A stretch of DNA of 64,000 nucleotides, from positions 434,001-498,000 of the forward strand of contig JASTVH010000002.1 in assembly GCA_042862465.1 (NCBI GenBank), given 5' to 3'. The translations under genes were made by a program, and so were the position numbers. This document shows, one piece after another, positions 10,321 to 20,583 of the stretch. The stretch's first letter is position 1, and each line of letters starts with the position of its first letter. Under the pieces are notes generated by a model that ran no database searches, was not told the DNA's origin, and saw nothing but the letters and a program-made list of their open reading frames with translations. The stretch is from JASTVH01 sp042862465 (GTDB lineage: Bacteria > Pseudomonadota > Gammaproteobacteria > Pseudomonadales > Oleiphilaceae).

Positions 10321-11200
10321 ACTTGATGTGATTGAGAATTCCGTCCAGCTCATCCAGATTGCTGTACTCAATCACCAGCTTGCCTTTGCCCCGCTGGGAA
10401 TGGTTGATGGCAACCCGGGCGCCCAGGCGATCGGACAGATCATCCTGCAGCCGACGGATATCCGGATCCACCGCGCCACTGCGTGCCTTTTTCGCCGGCT
10501 GGCCATTGTTTTCCTGCAGGCGGCGCACCAGGGCTTCGGTCTGGCGCACCGACAGCGCCTTGGCCACTACCTGGCGGGCGGCCTGCACCTGGAGTTCTGG
10601 CGACAGGGTGAGCATGGCTCGGCCGTGTCCCATCTCCAGGTCACCATGTTCCAGCATGATACGGACTTCGCTGCTGAGCCCGGTCAGGCGCAACAGGTTG
10701 GTGATGGTGGTGCGGGACTTGCCCACGGCTTCGGCGACCTGGGCCTGGGTGAGGCCGAATTCGTCCTGCAGGCGGTGCAGCGCCACGGCTTCCTCGATGG
10801 GATTGAGGTTTTCCCGCTGGATGTTCTCGATCAGGGCCATGGCGATGGCCGCTTCGTCAGGCACATCGCGGATCAGCGCCGGAATCCGGTCGAGGCCGGC
10901 CAGCTGCGCGGCACGCCAGCGGCGTTCCCCGGCGATCAATTCAAACTGGCCCTCGGCCACCGGGCGAACCACCACCGGTTGCATCACACCCTGCTGACGA
11001 ATGGACTCGGCCAGTTCCTGCAGGGCGTCCGGGTCCATGTCGCGACGGGGCTGATAGCGGCCACGCTGGATCAGGTCGACCGGAATTTCGCGCAGTTCGC
11101 CGTCAACCTGGTTGGTTTCGGCATCTTCCAGGTTGACCCGGGAGCCTGCCAGCAGGGCGCCCAGTCCTCGCTCACCTAATCCTCGTTTTTTCGCGGCCAT
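10319..11200 (-). CDS. parB: Chromosome-partitioning protein ParB (CTPase, parS binding)
   Basis: ParB loads at parS, spreads as a CTP-dependent clamp and is moved by ParA to segregate origins. The 293-residue protein begins MAAKKRGLGERGLGALLAG, a ParA-stimulating basic N-terminus. It then shows the N-domain motif ELIAGERRWRAAQLAGL that binds CTP, the helix-turn-helix region EFGLTQAQVAEAVGKSRTTI, and a C-terminal dimerisation segment KGKLVIEYSNLDELDGIL. Two matching parS sites occur in recF (30813 and 31452). It is separated from parA by 193 bp containing a REP-like pair. Confidence 0.97.
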   Translation of the reverse strand: MAAKKRGLGERGLGALLAGSRVNLEDAETNQVDGELREIPVDLIQRGRYQPRRDMDPDALQELAESIRQQGVMQPVVVRPVAEGQFELIAGERRWRAAQLAGLDRIPALIRDVPDEAAIAMALIENIQRENLNPIEEAVALHRLQDEFGLTQAQVAEAVGKSRTTITNLLRLTGLSSEVRIMLEHGDLEMGHGRAMLTLSPELQVQAARQVVAKALSVRQTEALVRRLQENNGQPAKKARSGAVDPDIRRLQDDLSDRLGARVAINHSQRGKGKLVIEYSNLDELDGILNHIK

Positions 11201-11253
11201 CGTTTCTTAGTAATCCTGTTCGATATTCGGTAGAGGCAATCACTGCCCTTTTA

Positions 11254-11371
11254 GCCCCTCGCCCCTCTGGGGAGAGGGGTTGGGGTGAGGGGGTGCAGAC
11301 CCGGTGGCACTCTCGGGGCGCCCAAAGGCGCCTCCCCCTCACCCTGGCCCTCTCCCGCCAGGGGAGAGGGG
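11254..11371. repeat. Inverted pair of REP-like palindromes between parA and parB
   Basis: Two related GC-rich hairpins face each other: 11254-11292 (CCCCTCGCCCCTCTGGGGAG...) and 11333-11371, whose reverse complement begins CCCCTCTCCCCTGGCGGGAG. Each ends in a GGGGTGAGGGG-type tail. A single related hairpin recurs at 50703-50732. Such paired REP units are known in many Gammaproteobacteria; here they lie within the parAB operon and could affect how much parB message is made (inference). Confidence 0.75.
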
Positions 11372-11393
11372 ATGTTAACTTGCAGCGGCGGTG

Positions 11394-12185
11394 CTAGACC
11401 GCCACCGCGGCGGCCTTACCCGCTCCGGTACGGCGGACGATTTCGCCGGCCAGGGCCAGATAGGCAATGGCGCCCTTGGATTGGCGATCGTATTTCAGGG
11501 CCGGCAACCCATAGCTGGGGGCCTCGGCCAGGCGCACGTTGCGTGGAATCACGGCGGTATAGACCTTGTCGCCGAAGAATTCGCTCAGCTGGTTGGAAAC
11601 GTCCAGGGTCAGGCTGTTCCGGGGGTCGTACATGGTACGCAGAATCCCTTCGATTTCCAGTGACGGATTCACTGTTTCCTGGATCTGCTCGATGGTGTTC
11701 ATCAGCGCCGCCAACCCTTCCAGCGCGTAGTATTCACACTGCATGGGGATCAGCACGCTGTCGGCCGCGGCCAGGGCATTGACCGTCAGCAGATTGAGCG
11801 AGGGCGGGCAGTCGATGAGGATGAAGTCATACTGGCTGCGCAGCTCCTTCAGCGCCAGGCGCAGGCGGTGCTCGCGGCCGATCTCGTTCATCAGTTCCAC
11901 TTCGGCGGCGGTCAGGTCACCGTTGGCGGGCAGCAGGTCGAAACCGGCATCGTCCACCCGGACCACCACGTCGGCGGCGTCCCGGCGCTTGGTCAGCACG
12001 TCGAAACCGCTGGTCTTGAGGGCATTCTTGTCGACGCCGCTGCCCATGGTGGCGTTGCCCTGTGGGTCCATGTCCACCAGCAGCACACGGCGCTTGGTCG
12101 CGGCCAGGGAAGCGGACAGATTGACACAGGTGGTGGTTTTACCCACACCGCCTTTCTGGTTGGTTACCGCGACGATTCGCGCCAT
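11394..12185 (-). CDS. parA: Chromosome-partitioning ATPase ParA (Soj/MinD family)
   Basis: ParA binds DNA non-specifically as an ATP dimer and pulls ParB-parS complexes. From the ATG at 12185 the protein is 263 residues, starting MARIVAVTNQKGGVGKTT, the deviant Walker A motif with the signature Lys. DCPPSLNLLTVNAL contains the Walker B-like Asp. A 15-residue in-frame upstream extension would overlap rsmG and is rejected. It follows rsmG by 25 bp. Confidence 0.97.
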   Translation of the reverse strand: MARIVAVTNQKGGVGKTTTCVNLSASLAATKRRVLLVDMDPQGNATMGSGVDKNALKTSGFDVLTKRRDAADVVVRVDDAGFDLLPANGDLTAAEVELMNEIGREHRLRLALKELRSQYDFILIDCPPSLNLLTVNALAAADSVLIPMQCEYYALEGLAALMNTIEQIQETVNPSLEIEGILRTMYDPRNSLTLDVSNQLSEFFGDKVYTAVIPRNVRLAEAPSYGLPALKYDRQSKGAIAYLALAGEIVRRTGAGKAAAVAV

Positions 12186-12210
12186 GTTCCACCTCCAAGA
12201 TAGCCCGCAA

Positions 12211-12849
12211 TCATTGGTCAGTCCGACCAATCATAAGTAAATGACGGTCCGCTTCACACCCGGGGACCTGCAATCGGTGTTGTTCCAGAAGTGCCCAGCC
12301 TGATGACAGGTCGGCCACTTCGTCTTCCGGAAACGTACCCTTCATGGCCAGGAACCGTCCGCCCGGTGCCAGTAGGTGCTCGCACCAGGTCACCAGGTTG
12401 GCCAGGGCGGTAAATGCCCGTGATGTGATGAGTTCAAAGCCGTCCCGGGGCTGATAGTCCTCGGCACGACAATGGTGCACGGTCAGGTTGTCCAGCCCCA
12501 GTTCGAGTTTGCATTGCAGCAGGAACCGGGTTTTCTTGCCATTGGAATCCAGCAGTTCAAACGACCGCTCCGGCGCCAGGATCGCCAGGGGAACCCCGGG
12601 CAGGCCACCGCCGGCCCCCACATCCAGTACCCGGGAGGCCGTCACCCAGGGTGCAATGCTGACACTGTCCAGCAAATGGCGCGCCACCATCTCATGGGGA
12701 TCACGCACGGCAGTCAGATTATAGGCTTTATTCCACTTGGCCAGCAGGTCGAGGAACGCCAGCAGACGCTCCTCCTGCTCCGGGGTAACCGCGATCTGCA
12801 GGGTTTGCAGGCCCTGATGCAAAAGGCTTCGTGATGTCGCGTCCGCCAT
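12211..12849 (-). CDS. rsmG: 16S rRNA (guanine527-N7)-methyltransferase
   Basis: RsmG methylates G527 of 16S rRNA using S-adenosylmethionine. The 212-residue protein has the SAM-binding motif VLDVGAGGGLPGVPLAI and the adjacent conserved segment WNKAYNLTAVRDP. Length is normal. It lies 6 bp after mnmG, a conserved pairing. Confidence 0.96.
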   Translation of the reverse strand: MADATSRSLLHQGLQTLQIAVTPEQEERLLAFLDLLAKWNKAYNLTAVRDPHEMVARHLLDSVSIAPWVTASRVLDVGAGGGLPGVPLAILAPERSFELLDSNGKKTRFLLQCKLELGLDNLTVHHCRAEDYQPRDGFELITSRAFTALANLVTWCEHLLAPGGRFLAMKGTFPEDEVADLSSGWALLEQHRLQVPGCEADRHLLMIGRTDQ

Positions 12850-12855
12850 ACCGGA

Positions 12856-14742
12856 TCAGGCGGACTGTTTGCGCAGCAGATCGCGCTTTTTCAGGTAAAT
12901 CAGCAGCTGGGAGACCGCCGCCGGGGTCACGCCCTGAATCCGCGAGGCCTGCCCGATGGTCTCCGGCCGCACGGTCATGAGCTTCTGTTTGACTTCGTTG
13001 GACAACCCGCCGACGGCCTCGTAGTCCAGGTCCAGCGGCAAGGGCATGTTTTCGTGCCGGCGCAGACGGTCGATCTCGTCCTCCTGGCGGGAGATATAGC
13101 CCTCGTACTTGACCTGGATCTCCACCTGTTCGGCCACGGCCGGATCCTCGGCCCCCTCGCCGGCGATCGCCACCAGATGACTGTAGTCGATTTCCGGACG
13201 GCGCAGCAGATCGCTCAGGGTGACTGCCTTGTTGAGCGGGCTCTTGAGGTACTGATTGGCCTGCTGGCCCTGCTCCGAGTTGGGCTGGACCAGGGTCTTG
13301 TCGAGCCGGGCCCGTTCCTGCTCGATGGCGTCACGCTTGTGGTTGAAGGCCGCCCAGCGTTCATCGTCGATCAGGCCGAGTTGGCGGCCGGTCTCGGTCA
13401 GGCGCAGGTCGGCGTTGTCCTCGCGCAGGATCAGGCGGTATTCGGCGCGGCTGGTGAACATGCGGTAGGGCTCCTGGGCCCCCATGGTCACCAGATCGTC
13501 CACCAGTACGCCCAGGTAGGCCTCGTCTCGGCGCGGGTACCAGCCCTCTTCGCGACGGGCACGCAAGACCGCGTTGATCCCAGCCAGCAGGCCCTGGGCG
13601 CCGGCCTCTTCATAGCCGGTGGTGCCGTTGATCTGGCCGGCAAAGAACAGGTTGCCGATGAACTTGGTTTCCAGCGTGTGCTTGAGGTCGCGGGGATCCA
13701 GGTAATCGTACTCGATGGCATAGCCCGGGCGCGTGATGTGCGCGTTCTCGAAACCGGGAATGCTCTGCACCGCGGCCAGCTGGATGTCAAACGGCAGACT
13801 GGTGGAGATGCCGTTGGGGTACAGCTCGCCGTTGTTGAGGCCTTCGGGCTCGACGAAAATCTGGTGCGAATCCTTGTCCGCGAAGCGGTTGACCTTGTCC
13901 TCGATGGAAGGGCAGTAGCGCGGACCCACCCCCTCGATATCGCCGGCGAACATGGGCGAACGGTCAAAGCCGCTGCGGATGATGTCGTGGGTGCGCGCAT
14001 TGGTGCGGGTGATGTAGCAGCACACCTGCTGCGGGTGCTCCTCGCGCGAGCCCATGAAGGACATCACCGGCGCCGGATCGTCGCCGGGCTGTTGTTCCAT
14101 GACGGAGAAATCCACGCTCTTGGCGTCGATCCGCGGTGGCGTCCCGGTCTTCAGGCGGCCGACGTTGAAGGGCAGCTCCCGCAGGCGGCGCGCCAGGGCC
14201 TGGGCGGGCGGATCCCCGGCGCGGCCACCGGCGTGATTCTTGAGGCCAATGTGGATAACGCCGCCGAGAAAGGTGCCCGTGGTCAGGACCACCGAATGGG
14301 CGAAGAAACGGATACCGGTCTGGGTCACCACGCCACACACCTGATCGTTTTCCACAATCAGGTCGTCCGCGCCCTGCTGGAAGATCGAGAGATTCGGCTG
14401 GTTCTCCAGCATGCCCCGGATGGCTGCCTTGTACAGGGCGCGGTCGGCCTGGGCACGGGTGGCCCGTACCGCCGGCCCCTTGCGCGCGTTCAGGACCCGG
14501 AACTGAATCCCGGCCTGATCGGTGGCGCGAGCCATGGCCCCGCCCAGGGCGTCGATTTCCCGCACCAGGTGGCTCTTGCCGATACCACCGATGGCCGGGT
14601 TGCAGGACATCTGGCCCAGGGTTTCGATGTTATGGGTCAGCAGCAGTGTTTCGGCGCCCATACGGGCCGCCGCCAGGGCAGCCTCGGTACCGGCATGACC
14701 GCCGCCGATGACGATGACGTCGAAACGCTTTGGATAATCCAC
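12856..14742 (-). CDS. mnmG: tRNA uridine-5-carboxymethylaminomethyl modification enzyme MnmG
   Basis: With MnmE it installs the cmnm5 group on U34 of certain tRNAs, using FAD, NADH and methylene-tetrahydrofolate. The 628-residue protein opens with the FAD dinucleotide motif DVIVIGGGHAGTEAALAAARMG. GQMSCNPAIGGIGKSHLVREIDALGG and NGTTGYEEAAAQG-like GYEEAGAQGLLAG are characteristic, and the C-terminal helical domain that binds MnmE is complete. It is the first gene of the mnmG-rsmG-parAB cluster and borders a DnaA-box cluster, as gidA does in E. coli. Confidence 0.98.
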   Translation of the reverse strand: MDYPKRFDVIVIGGGHAGTEAALAAARMGAETLLLTHNIETLGQMSCNPAIGGIGKSHLVREIDALGGAMARATDQAGIQFRVLNARKGPAVRATRAQADRALYKAAIRGMLENQPNLSIFQQGADDLIVENDQVCGVVTQTGIRFFAHSVVLTTGTFLGGVIHIGLKNHAGGRAGDPPAQALARRLRELPFNVGRLKTGTPPRIDAKSVDFSVMEQQPGDDPAPVMSFMGSREEHPQQVCCYITRTNARTHDIIRSGFDRSPMFAGDIEGVGPRYCPSIEDKVNRFADKDSHQIFVEPEGLNNGELYPNGISTSLPFDIQLAAVQSIPGFENAHITRPGYAIEYDYLDPRDLKHTLETKFIGNLFFAGQINGTTGYEEAGAQGLLAGINAVLRARREEGWYPRRDEAYLGVLVDDLVTMGAQEPYRMFTSRAEYRLILREDNADLRLTETGRQLGLIDDERWAAFNHKRDAIEQERARLDKTLVQPNSEQGQQANQYLKSPLNKAVTLSDLLRRPEIDYSHLVAIAGEGAEDPAVAEQVEIQVKYEGYISRQEDEIDRLRRHENMPLPLDLDYEAVGGLSNEVKQKLMTVRPETIGQASRIQGVTPAAVSQLLIYLKKRDLLRKQSA

Positions 14743-15085
14743 GGAAAAACCTCGATCGAAGAAAAATCAGCCCGACATTGTATCTTTTCAATTCGGTGTT
14801 TGCAGCACAATCGACTAAAAAATAAACAGAGCGACAGACCCCCTGCTATACAGGTGGTCAAAAGACGCCCAATCAACAAGTTAGACAGTACTCTTTAAAA
14901 AAGTTTTCAAGTATTTTATCCACATCCCCACAAACTTTGGACAAGCCGTATAAAACACATAACTTATTGATTCTTAATCTTTCCCTCAAAGTTCCTACCA
15001 GCTTGTCCGCAAGTTATACGAAGACTTATCCACAAGCTGACCCGAATCTGATCAGCACAAAAAGCCAACTTGTGGATAATCAACC
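14743..15085. other. DnaA-box cluster upstream of mnmG (possible secondary origin or DnaA-titration site)
   Basis: This 343-bp gene-free stretch has three perfect consensus DnaA boxes: TTATCCACA at 14916-14924 and 15026-15034 on the plus strand and its complement at 15071-15079. Next to them is an AT-rich segment at about 14870-14920 with A and T runs, like a duplex-unwinding element. The position next to mnmG (gidA) is that of oriC in enterobacteria, but the site near dnaA looks equally good. An mnmG promoter must also lie here; I see no convincing one. Confidence 0.65.
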
Positions 15086-16999
15086 TCAGGCCCAATCGCC
15101 CCGCAGGGCCCTGACTTCATCCTCCAATCCCTTGGCCGTCACCGCCGAGGGGGACCAGGGTTGGCCCACCACCAGCCCGATGCGCGACCAGAAACGGCGC
15201 GGCAGACGGCTGAAGGCAGGGCCTTCACGGTGGCTGAAAAAACTGCCCCACAGGCCTTGCAGCGCCATGGGGACCACCGGGACCGGGTCGCGCTGGACGA
15301 TGGTCTCGATGCCGGACTTGAAGGTTTCCACCTCACCACTGGTGGTCAGCTGGCCCTCCGGGAAGATGCACACCACCTCGCCCTCGCCCAGGGCCTGACT
15401 GATGGACTCGAACGCCTGCTCGTAGACCTCGGGCTTGTATTTCTGGGGCGCGATGGGAATGGTCCTGGCGAGGCGGAAGAACCAGCCGAGCAGGCGCGAC
15501 TGGAAGATACGGTCGTCCATCACGAAGCGCACCGGACGGCGCACCGCCCCGGCAATCACCAGGGCATCCATGTAACTGACGTGGTTGCAGACCAGTACGA
15601 CGGGGCCGACATCGGGAATACGGTCGAGGTTCTGGTGCCGGACCCGGTAAATGGTGTGGGAGAGCACCCAGATGACGAAGCGCAGGGCGAATTCCGGCAC
15701 CTGATTGAAGACGTAAGCGGCGACCACGATGTTCATGATCGCCAGCACCAGGAAGAACACCGGAATACTCAAGCCCATCAACCCCAGGAACAGCATGCCC
15801 ATGACCGCGCTGGCCACCATGAACAGGGCATTGAGGATGTTGTTGGCGGCAATGATGCGGGCACGGCGGTTGGCCGGGGTTTCCTGCTGCACATAGGCGT
15901 ACAGCGGCACGATGAAAAAGCCACCGAATACACCGATGGCCAGCAGATCGGCCAGCATCCGCAGATAGACCGGCTCGGTCAGCATCCGCCAGGGACTGAC
16001 CGGGGAATCCGGCGCCGTGGCCGGGATCGAGGCGTACAAATCGATGCCGAACAGGGACAGGCCCGCCGCGCCGATGGGTACGATGCCCAGCTCGACCCGG
16101 TGCCGGGAGAGTTTTTCACACAACAGGGATCCGCCCCCAATACCCAGGGTAAAGACTGCCAGCAGCACCGTGACCGCGCCTTCGGTCCCGCCCAGCGTCT
16201 CGGCCCCGAACTTGGGAAACTGGGTCAGATAGGCCGCCCCCAGGAACCAGAACCAGGAAATGGCCATGATGGACAGGAAAACCGCCTGGTTGTCCCGGGC
16301 CAGCCCGACCAGTTTCCAGGTTTCCTTCCAGGGACTGAATCGCAGCTCCAGGGTGGGATCCGCCGCGGGCAATTCGGGGATCTGTCGGCTGGCGAGATAA
16401 CCCAGCACCGCCATCAGGACCACGGCGATGGCCACCCAGTAGCGGGCGCCGTCAAGCCCGGCAAGCAGGCCGGCGACAATGGTGCCCAGCAGGATTGAAA
16501 CGAAGGTCCCCATCTCCACCAGGGCGTTGCCCCCCACCAGTTCGTGGTTGCGCAGGGCCTGAGGCAACAGGGCATATTTGACCGGACCGAAGAACGCCGA
16601 CTGGGTGCCCATCAGGAACAGCAGCAGAAGCAGCACCTCGTAGCGTTCGAACCACAACCCCAGCGCAGCGGCCCCCATGATGGCCACTTCCGCCAGTTTG
16701 ATCATGCGGATAATGCCGGACTTCTCGTACCGGTCGGCCCATTGCCCGGCGAAGGCGGAGAAGAGGAAAAACGGCAGGATGAACAACATCGCGGCCAGGT
16801 TGAGCAGCAGGGCGTCATTCATTCCCAGAATGGGCGCGCCGGCATAGACAATCAGCAGCATCAGGGCGTTCTTGTAGAGATTGTCGTTGAAGGCGCCGGC
16901 GAACTGGGTGAGGAAGAACGGCAGAAACCGCCGGGCCCGCAGCAAGGCAAACTGACTGTGCTCATGCTGCAGCGCTTCGTTTTCGATCCACTGACTCAT
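15086..16999 (-). CDS. LplT-like MFS transporter fused to a PlsC-type acyltransferase
   Basis: The first ~400 residues form a major-facilitator transporter (FFLTQFAGAFNDNLYKNAL is the LplT-family signature), known to flip lysophospholipids inward. The last ~180 residues are a glycerophospholipid acyltransferase with the HX4D motif in NHVSYMD (472-478) and FPEG (546-549). The pair suggests uptake and re-acylation of lysophospholipids at the inner membrane. In many relatives a third, AMP-binding acyl-ACP synthetase domain follows; at 637 residues this protein ends before it, so acyl donors must come from elsewhere. No separate synthetase gene is nearby. Confidence 0.88.
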   Translation of the reverse strand: MSQWIENEALQHEHSQFALLRARRFLPFFLTQFAGAFNDNLYKNALMLLIVYAGAPILGMNDALLLNLAAMLFILPFFLFSAFAGQWADRYEKSGIIRMIKLAEVAIMGAAALGLWFERYEVLLLLLFLMGTQSAFFGPVKYALLPQALRNHELVGGNALVEMGTFVSILLGTIVAGLLAGLDGARYWVAIAVVLMAVLGYLASRQIPELPAADPTLELRFSPWKETWKLVGLARDNQAVFLSIMAISWFWFLGAAYLTQFPKFGAETLGGTEGAVTVLLAVFTLGIGGGSLLCEKLSRHRVELGIVPIGAAGLSLFGIDLYASIPATAPDSPVSPWRMLTEPVYLRMLADLLAIGVFGGFFIVPLYAYVQQETPANRRARIIAANNILNALFMVASAVMGMLFLGLMGLSIPVFFLVLAIMNIVVAAYVFNQVPEFALRFVIWVLSHTIYRVRHQNLDRIPDVGPVVLVCNHVSYMDALVIAGAVRRPVRFVMDDRIFQSRLLGWFFRLARTIPIAPQKYKPEVYEQAFESISQALGEGEVVCIFPEGQLTTSGEVETFKSGIETIVQRDPVPVVPMALQGLWGSFFSHREGPAFSRLPRRFWSRIGLVVGQPWSPSAVTAKGLEDEVRALRGDWA

Positions 17000-17247
17000 G
17001 GTGGGGGATCACTCCCTGTTGGTGAAAATTCCTATGGCTTTTTGCCCTGATGCGGACGCCAGGACGGTGCCGGCGCCCCAAGCTGGTGCGAAACGGTCAA
17101 CCAACCGAATAGGCCAGTATAGGCGATCTTCCCCGCAAAACCGCGAACGACGGCCTTTTATCAAACTGCAACAATTATTTGGCACGGTTTTCGTATCACC
17201 CGTGTCACTTGTTTGACCCACTCTCATTCGAATACAGGTCGCCAACC

Positions 17248-18516
17248 ATGCCAGGATATGCCATCGCCGAGCGCCACCATGCAGCCCCGGAACCCGGGGT
17301 GTCCCCGTCCTTTGGCTCCTTTCAGCTCTGCTCGGCATTCCAGCCCATCGTCTGCCTGACGCACCAGAAAGTGGTGGGCTATGAAGCCCTGGCCCGGGCC
17401 CGTGATGCCGGCCGCACGGTCTCGCCGGCGAGACTGTTCAATGAGGCAGAACGCCTGAGCCAGGCCGCGACGCTGGATCAACAGCTCAACGAACTGCATG
17501 TTGCGACCTTTGCCCGTCATAACCCCGCGGTCTGGCTGTTTCTCAATATCAACCGGTACAGCATCCAGAACGAAACGTTCGACCCCGAAAGCTTTGCCCA
17601 GAACCTGCGCGGCCTGGGCCTGATGCCGCAACAGCTGGTGCTGGAAGTGGTGGAGGACCCGGTGGCCAACGATGCCCATCTGGCGGAATTCATCGAGCGG
17701 GCCAAGGCCCTGGATTTCCGCATCGCGATTGACGATTTCGGCGCCGGCGACTCCAACTTCGAGCGGGTCTGGCGACTGGCCCCGCACATCGTCAAGATCG
17801 ACCGCAACATGCTGGTCAACGGCACCCGCCATCGCCGGGCCCGGCAGCTGTTGCTGAGTCTGGTCAACCTGCTGCGCGAAAGCGGCAGCCTGGTTCTGAT
17901 CGAAGGCGTGGAAACGGAGGAGGAAGCGGACCTGGCCTTCCTCACCAATGCCGACATGTTTCAGGGTTTCTACTTCGCCAAGCCCGACCCGGGTCTGGCC
18001 GAGGCGCCCACCATCCAGCAACAGCTGCAGCACTTCACGCTGCAACATCACCAGACCGGCTGGCTGCGCAGCGAGGCGCACCAGGATTTTCTCAAGCTGC
18101 TGCGGTTTGAAGTGCTCGCCGCCTGTCATGAACTGGCCCGGGCCGAACCGATGGCCGACGCCTGTCAGGGACTGCTGCAGCTGCCGGCGGTCAAACGCTG
18201 CTTTCTACTCGATTTTCGCGGCGTGCAGCAGGGGGAAATCATCTCGCGCCATGCCGGCGTCCGTCGCGAGCCGTTCTTCAACCCGCTTTACCAGTCGAGC
18301 GGTGCCTGCTGGTCTCACCGGGACTACTACCGCAACGCCGTGGACCATCCCCACCAGATCCACATGTCACGGCCCTATGTGGCGCTGCCGGATGCCGAGC
18401 GCACGGTCACCCTGTCTGCAGTCTGTTACACCCGCTCGGGCAACCACGTTCTGTGCGTGGATCTGCACCCTGATGATATTTTCGACGGCCAGCTGGGTTT
18501 TCCTGCCACGCTCTGA
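17248..18516 (+). CDS. EAL-domain cyclic-di-GMP phosphodiesterase with C-terminal sensory domain
   Basis: The EAL domain hydrolyses c-di-GMP. From the ATG at 17248 the protein has 422 residues; a longer form would need a TTG at 17179. The catalytic set appears complete: Glu46 in GYEALAR, Asn in FLNINRYS, Glu in LVLEVVED, DDFGAG, Lys in HIVKID, Glu in IEGVETE and Gln in QGFYFAKP. The last ~160 residues contain FFNPLYQSSGACWSHRDYY and YVALPDAERTVTLSAVCY, resembling a Cache/YkuI-type domain for small ligands. There is no membrane segment, so it acts in the cytoplasm. It is isolated on the plus strand among minus-strand genes. Confidence 0.88.
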   Translation: MPGYAIAERHHAAPEPGVSPSFGSFQLCSAFQPIVCLTHQKVVGYEALARARDAGRTVSPARLFNEAERLSQAATLDQQLNELHVATFARHNPAVWLFLNINRYSIQNETFDPESFAQNLRGLGLMPQQLVLEVVEDPVANDAHLAEFIERAKALDFRIAIDDFGAGDSNFERVWRLAPHIVKIDRNMLVNGTRHRRARQLLLSLVNLLRESGSLVLIEGVETEEEADLAFLTNADMFQGFYFAKPDPGLAEAPTIQQQLQHFTLQHHQTGWLRSEAHQDFLKLLRFEVLAACHELARAEPMADACQGLLQLPAVKRCFLLDFRGVQQGEIISRHAGVRREPFFNPLYQSSGACWSHRDYYRNAVDHPHQIHMSRPYVALPDAERTVTLSAVCYTRSGNHVLCVDLHPDDIFDGQLGFPATL

Positions 18517-18536
18517 AGCCTCATCCGACAAGGCTT
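18516..18536 (+). terminator. Weak hairpin after the EAL gene
   Basis: AAGCCT (18516-18521) and AGGCTT (18531-18536) form a short stem beginning at the EAL stop codon, followed only by TTT. It could end the transcript before the acyl-CoA dehydrogenase gene, but the T-tract is poor. Confidence 0.35.
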
Positions 18537-18666
18537 TCACGGGTACCGTCATTTCGGCCAATTGTCTTTTTTGACGGACAGTTGTGCAGTTTTCGTCAAT
18601 GCGGCCCACCAGTCTTTGTTCAACAATCGGTCACTAAATGGCACCAATGCACGAGGTGATTCGATC

Positions 18667-20484
<1,818 letters not shown>

Positions 20485-20583
20485 GACGTCGGTGGTCCGT
20501 CGTCGGTTGTCGGTCGCTTGCCGGGGCATGGTCCCGGCGGGCGACAAATTCTAAGGTTGTCTGCTGTCTTTGGCCACCGACGT
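20485..20583. repeat. Palindromic spacer with degenerate CGTCGGT repeats between convergent genes
   Basis: The gap between the convergent acyl-CoA dehydrogenase and mnmE genes is bounded by inverted ACGTCGGTGG (20486-20495) and CCACCGACGT (20574-20583). The left part is a degenerate heptamer run (GTCGGTGGTCCGTCGTCGG...). The right arm overlaps the mnmE stop codon. A remnant with ACCACCGACGAC occurs at 52921-52932. It could form a bidirectional terminator-like cruciform; no T-tract is seen. Confidence 0.55.

Noticed and set aside
13054..14898. 614-residue open frame antisense to mnmG
   Set aside because: A shadow of high-GC coding sequence; the opposite strand encodes complete MnmG, and the frame has no recognisable domain.
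15161..16498. 445-residue frame antisense to the transporter fusion
   Set aside because: Composition (Asp/His/Gln-rich) is that of a reverse-strand shadow; the minus strand encodes a clear MFS protein.
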